The notes under the pieces: generated by a model
Databases searched by the model: none
What the model saw: only the letters and a program-made list of their open reading frames with translations
What the model was told of the DNA's origin: nothing
In this document: one piece after another, positions 5,532 to 7,446 of the stretch
How the letters are laid out: the number at the start of each line of letters is the position of its first letter
Numbering within the stretch: the stretch's first letter is position 1
From: Bradyrhizobium sp.
GTDB taxonomy: Bacteria; Pseudomonadota; Alphaproteobacteria; Rhizobiales; Xanthobacteraceae
Direction of reading: 5' to 3'
Assembly (NCBI GenBank): GCA_028290165.1
Contig: JAQGKJ010000823.1
Span: 1 to 7,446, forward strand
DNA: 7,446 nucleotides
Translations under genes and position numbers: made by a program

Positions 5532-6541
5532 CCGGCAGCATCGACCTCCCCCTCATCTGGGCGTTCATCATCGCTTTCGCGGTTTTTGTCTACGTGGTGA
5601 TGGACGGCTTCGATCTCGGCCTTGGCATCTTGTATCCGCTGTTTCCCGAAAAAGCCGATCGCGACGTGATCATGAATAGTGTGGCGCCGGTCTGGGATGG
5701 CAACGAAACCTGGCTGGTGCTCGGCGGCGGCGGCCTGATGGCGGCGTTTCCGCTGGCTTACGCGGTGCTGATGCCGGCGCTGTATGCGCCGATGGTGGCG
5801 ATGCTGATCGGCCTGATCTTTCGCGGCGTCGCCTTCGAATTCCGCTGGCGCACGACGCAGAGCGAGCGCAATCGCTGGGATCTCGCGTTTGCCGGCGGAT
5901 CGTGGCTGGCGACGCTGGCGCAGGGAATTGCGCTCGGCGCCATCCTGCAGGGCGTGCATGTCGAGGGACGGCAGTATGCCGGTGGCTGGTGGGACTGGCT
6001 GACGCCGTTCAGCCTGCTGACCGGCTTCGCGCTGGCGGTCGGCTACGCGCTGTTGGGGGCGACATGGCTGGTGCTGAAGACCGAGGGCGAGCTTCGCGAT
6101 AAAGCTTACCAACTAAGCTCATCACTCCTGTACGCGATGCTGGGCGCGATCGTCGCGGTCAGCGTCGCCACACCGTTCCTCCACGTCCAATATACCGAGC
6201 GCTGGTTCTCCTGGCCCAACATCATCCTGACCGCGCCGGTGCCGATTGCGGTCGCAGCCGTAAGCGCGCAGCTGCAGCGCAGCCTCGCCAACAAATGGGA
6301 CACCCAGCCATTCTTCCTGTCGCTGGCGCTGTTTGCGCTGTCCTATGCCGGGCTCGGCATCAGCATGTATCCCTATATCGTGCCGCAGAGCATCACGATC
6401 TGGCAGGCGGCGTCTCCCAAAAGCAGCCAATTGTTCATGCTGGTCGGCGTGGCCGGGCTGATACCGCTGATTCTCGGCTATACGGCGTGGGCCTATTGGG
6501 TATTCCGCGGCAAGGTAAGGCCAGAGAGCGGCTACCATTGA
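5528..6541 (+). CDS. cydB: Cytochrome bd-type quinol oxidase subunit II
   Basis: This 337-residue, multi-helix membrane protein is the partner of subunit I and supports assembly and oxygen/proton access rather than carrying haem ligands. Family hallmarks are YVVMDGFDLG (residues 22-31) and VWDGNETWLVLGGGGL (about 55-70), where Asp57 and Glu60 lie in the most conserved CydB segment (Asp58 in E. coli). About eight to nine hydrophobic helices can be counted and the length is normal. GGAAGGA at 5513-5519 lies 8 bases before the ATG, which overlaps the subunit I stop by four bases, so translation is coupled. The stop TGA shares its last base with the ATG of the small gene that follows. The gene appears intact. 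The symbol cioB is equally suitable given the short Q loop of subunit I. No cydDC transporter genes are present in the window. Confidence 0.96.
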   Translation: MTGSIDLPLIWAFIIAFAVFVYVVMDGFDLGLGILYPLFPEKADRDVIMNSVAPVWDGNETWLVLGGGGLMAAFPLAYAVLMPALYAPMVAMLIGLIFRGVAFEFRWRTTQSERNRWDLAFAGGSWLATLAQGIALGAILQGVHVEGRQYAGGWWDWLTPFSLLTGFALAVGYALLGATWLVLKTEGELRDKAYQLSSSLLYAMLGAIVAVSVATPFLHVQYTERWFSWPNIILTAPVPIAVAAVSAQLQRSLANKWDTQPFFLSLALFALSYAGLGISMYPYIVPQSITIWQAASPKSSQLFMLVGVAGLIPLILGYTAWAYWVFRGKVRPESGYH

Positions 6542-6669
6542 TGCCAGAGGAGCAAAAGCCGCCGCCGCTGTCGCAGCGCCTGCTGTGGTTCATCGGCCTT
6601 TGGCTGGGCGGCGTCGGCACCGTGGCGATCCTGTCCTTTTGCCTGCGGCTCTGGCTCGCGCCCAAGTGA
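6541..6669 (+). CDS. CydX-like small subunit of the bd oxidase (DUF2474 type)
   Basis: This 42-residue peptide starts at ATG 6541, sharing one base with the subunit II stop (TGATG), and ends at TGA 6667-6669. It has a short polar, proline-rich N-terminus (MPEEQKPPPLSQ), one membrane helix (about residues 13-38, from RLLWFIGLW to LRLWL) and a short charged end. Single-helix peptides of this kind, annotated CydX or DUF2474, follow cydB in many bacteria and stabilise the haem centres of the oxidase. The RLLWF-GLWL pattern fits the DUF2474 form typical of CIO-class operons, from memory. Overlap and frame support a real gene, even though it is short enough to be missed by gene callers. The coding signal outside the helix is too short to judge on its own. 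Confidence 0.85.
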   Translation: MPEEQKPPPLSQRLLWFIGLWLGGVGTVAILSFCLRLWLAPK

Positions 6670-6717
6670 GGCTTTCGGATCCCAATCGCCAACTCCGGGA
6701 AAACTGAAAGCATTCCA

Positions 6718-6768
6718 GCGGGATATCCGCCTTGCTTGCCATCCCGCCATCCCTGAGATTTGATGGCG
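6718..6768. other. Two overlapping, mutually exclusive hairpins after the oxidase operon
   Basis: GCGGGAT (6718-6724) can pair with ATCCCGC (6741-6747), loop 16 bases; CGCCATC (6745-6751) can pair with GATGGCG (6762-6768), loop 10 bases. The stems share bases 6745-6747, so only one can form fully. Neither is followed by a T-run. They may protect the end of the oxidase mRNA or form part of the leader of the next gene. Confidence 0.3.
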
Positions 6769-6840
6769 TGAGTGATTTGGCAATCGGTGATACACCCCCC
6801 GGCAGCGTTAATCGGCCGCGGCCTGCGAGGAGAGCCCTTG

Positions 6841-7431
6841 ATGACTAGATTTCGGCACCTGATCTGGATGGTGATTGCCGCTATTGGCCTGATGCTTTCG
6901 TTCTCGCAGAGCTACGCCCAGCAGCTCGACGCCGATCAGCCGGGGCTCTTGCCCGATGACTCCGTGGAATTGGATCCGGAATACAGGAAGCAGGCGGTGT
7001 ACTACCGCACCACCGAGGCGCCGGGCACGATCATCATTTCGACCGCGGAGCGCCACCTCTATCTGATCCAGGGAAATGGCCGCGCATTGCGCTACGGCAT
7101 CGGCGTCGGCCGCGACGGCTTTCAGTGGCAAGGCCTCTTGAACATTTAGAGCAAGGCGGAGTGGCCGGACTGGACGCCGCCGCCGGAGATGATCGCGCGC
7201 CAGCCTTATCTGCCACGCTTCATGGCCGGCGGGCCGGGCAATCCGCTTGGGGCGCGAGCGATGTATCTCGGCAGAACGGTCTATCGCATCCACGGCACCA
7301 ACCGGCCGGATACGATCGTCTCGGCGGTCTAGTCCGTCTGCTTCCGGCTGGTCAATGCCGACGTCACCGTACTCTATGAGCGAGTCCCGGTCGGCACCAA
7401 ACTGTTCGTGCGGCAGATGCCGGAATTGTAG
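6841..7431 (+). pseudogene. L,D-transpeptidase (YkuD family), broken by two in-frame TAG codons
   Basis: The frame from ATG 6841 reads as an exported L,D-transpeptidase, an enzyme class that cross-links peptidoglycan between meso-diaminopimelate residues or attaches proteins to it. There is a clear signal peptide (residues 1-26, ending SYA before QQ), then the YkuD domain from about residue 60 (GTIIISTAERHLYLI) to the HGTN motif (His151) and the Cys167/Arg169 motif. TAG at 7147-7149 stops the product after 102 residues, before the catalytic part. A second TAG is at 7330-7332, three codons before the catalytic Cys. The motif, normally S-x-GC-x-R with SGCFR common, reads SVCFR. All fragments stay in one frame to the final TAG at 7429-7431. 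The ribosome site GAGGAGAG (6827-6834) is strong, so the 102-residue piece is probably still made and exported. The only plausible alternative is a readthrough or sequencing artefact. Confidence 0.88.
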
Positions 7432-7446
7432 CCGCGACGGCGATTT

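Noticed and set aside
4662..6112. Open frames on the - strand opposite cydA and cydB
   Set aside because: Compositional shadows of the oxidase genes, which carry all haem-ligand motifs on the + strand; no ribosome sites or domains.
7125..7379. Separate + strand gene in another frame over the transpeptidase C-terminal half
   Set aside because: The conserved HGTN and Cys/Arg motifs are in the original frame, so this frame is a shadow; the interruptions are stops, not frameshifts.
1..7446. CRISPR array, tRNA, rRNA, transposase or phage attachment site
   Set aside because: No regularly spaced direct repeats, tRNA cloverleaf, rRNA-like sequence or transposase-like protein was seen on either strand.

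Overview
The window looks like chromosomal DNA from an alphaproteobacterium of the Bradyrhizobium/Rhodopseudomonas group (Nitrobacteraceae). The evidence is high GC with strong third-position G/C, protein sequences that read like that group, and two kinds of intergenic palindromic repeat (one starting CGTCATGCCCGG, one starting CGTCATCCTGAGGAGC) that I recall as common there. The genus is inferred from memory, not from a search. All recognisable genes are on the + strand.

Layout. (1) Positions 1-1140 hold the 3' end of a sensor histidine kinase gene, broken by an in-frame TAG inside the ATP-binding N box. It overlaps by four bases an intact OmpR-type response regulator. (2) Positions 1141-1475 are intergenic and carry a 90-base double-hairpin repeat and a perfect 10-bp inverted repeat. 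(3) Positions 1476-2087 encode an ECF-type sigma factor with no anti-sigma gene beside it. (4) Positions 2088-2587 are a 500-base gap: an AT-rich stretch, a terminator-like hairpin, a 127-base palindromic repeat, and one more perfect hairpin. (5) Positions 2588-3875 encode a CcdA-type membrane electron carrier and an exported thioredoxin-like protein, together resembling a split DipZ. (6) Positions 4113-6669 encode a cytochrome bd-type quinol oxidase of the short Q-loop (cyanide-insensitive, CIO) class: subunit I, subunit II and a 42-residue CydX-like (DUF2474-type) peptide. The three overlap stop to start, and a FixK/FNR-like site lies upstream. (7) Positions 6841-7431 are an L,D-transpeptidase (YkuD) gene interrupted by two in-frame TAG codons and altered in its catalytic motif.

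How it may fit together. The intact part is mainly about envelope redox and respiration. CcdA would carry electrons from cytoplasmic thioredoxin to the exported thioredoxin-like protein, and the bd oxidase would take electrons from quinol to oxygen, probably at low oxygen or when haem-copper oxidases are inhibited. The sigma factor next to the CcdA/thioredoxin pair may link to it, but nothing in the sequence proves this.

The most unusual point is that two genes are broken only by amber (TAG) codons, three in all, with no frameshift, and each also carries a change in a normally invariant active-site motif. Ordinary decay or base-level sequence errors are the likeliest explanations. I found no clearly new multi-gene system.
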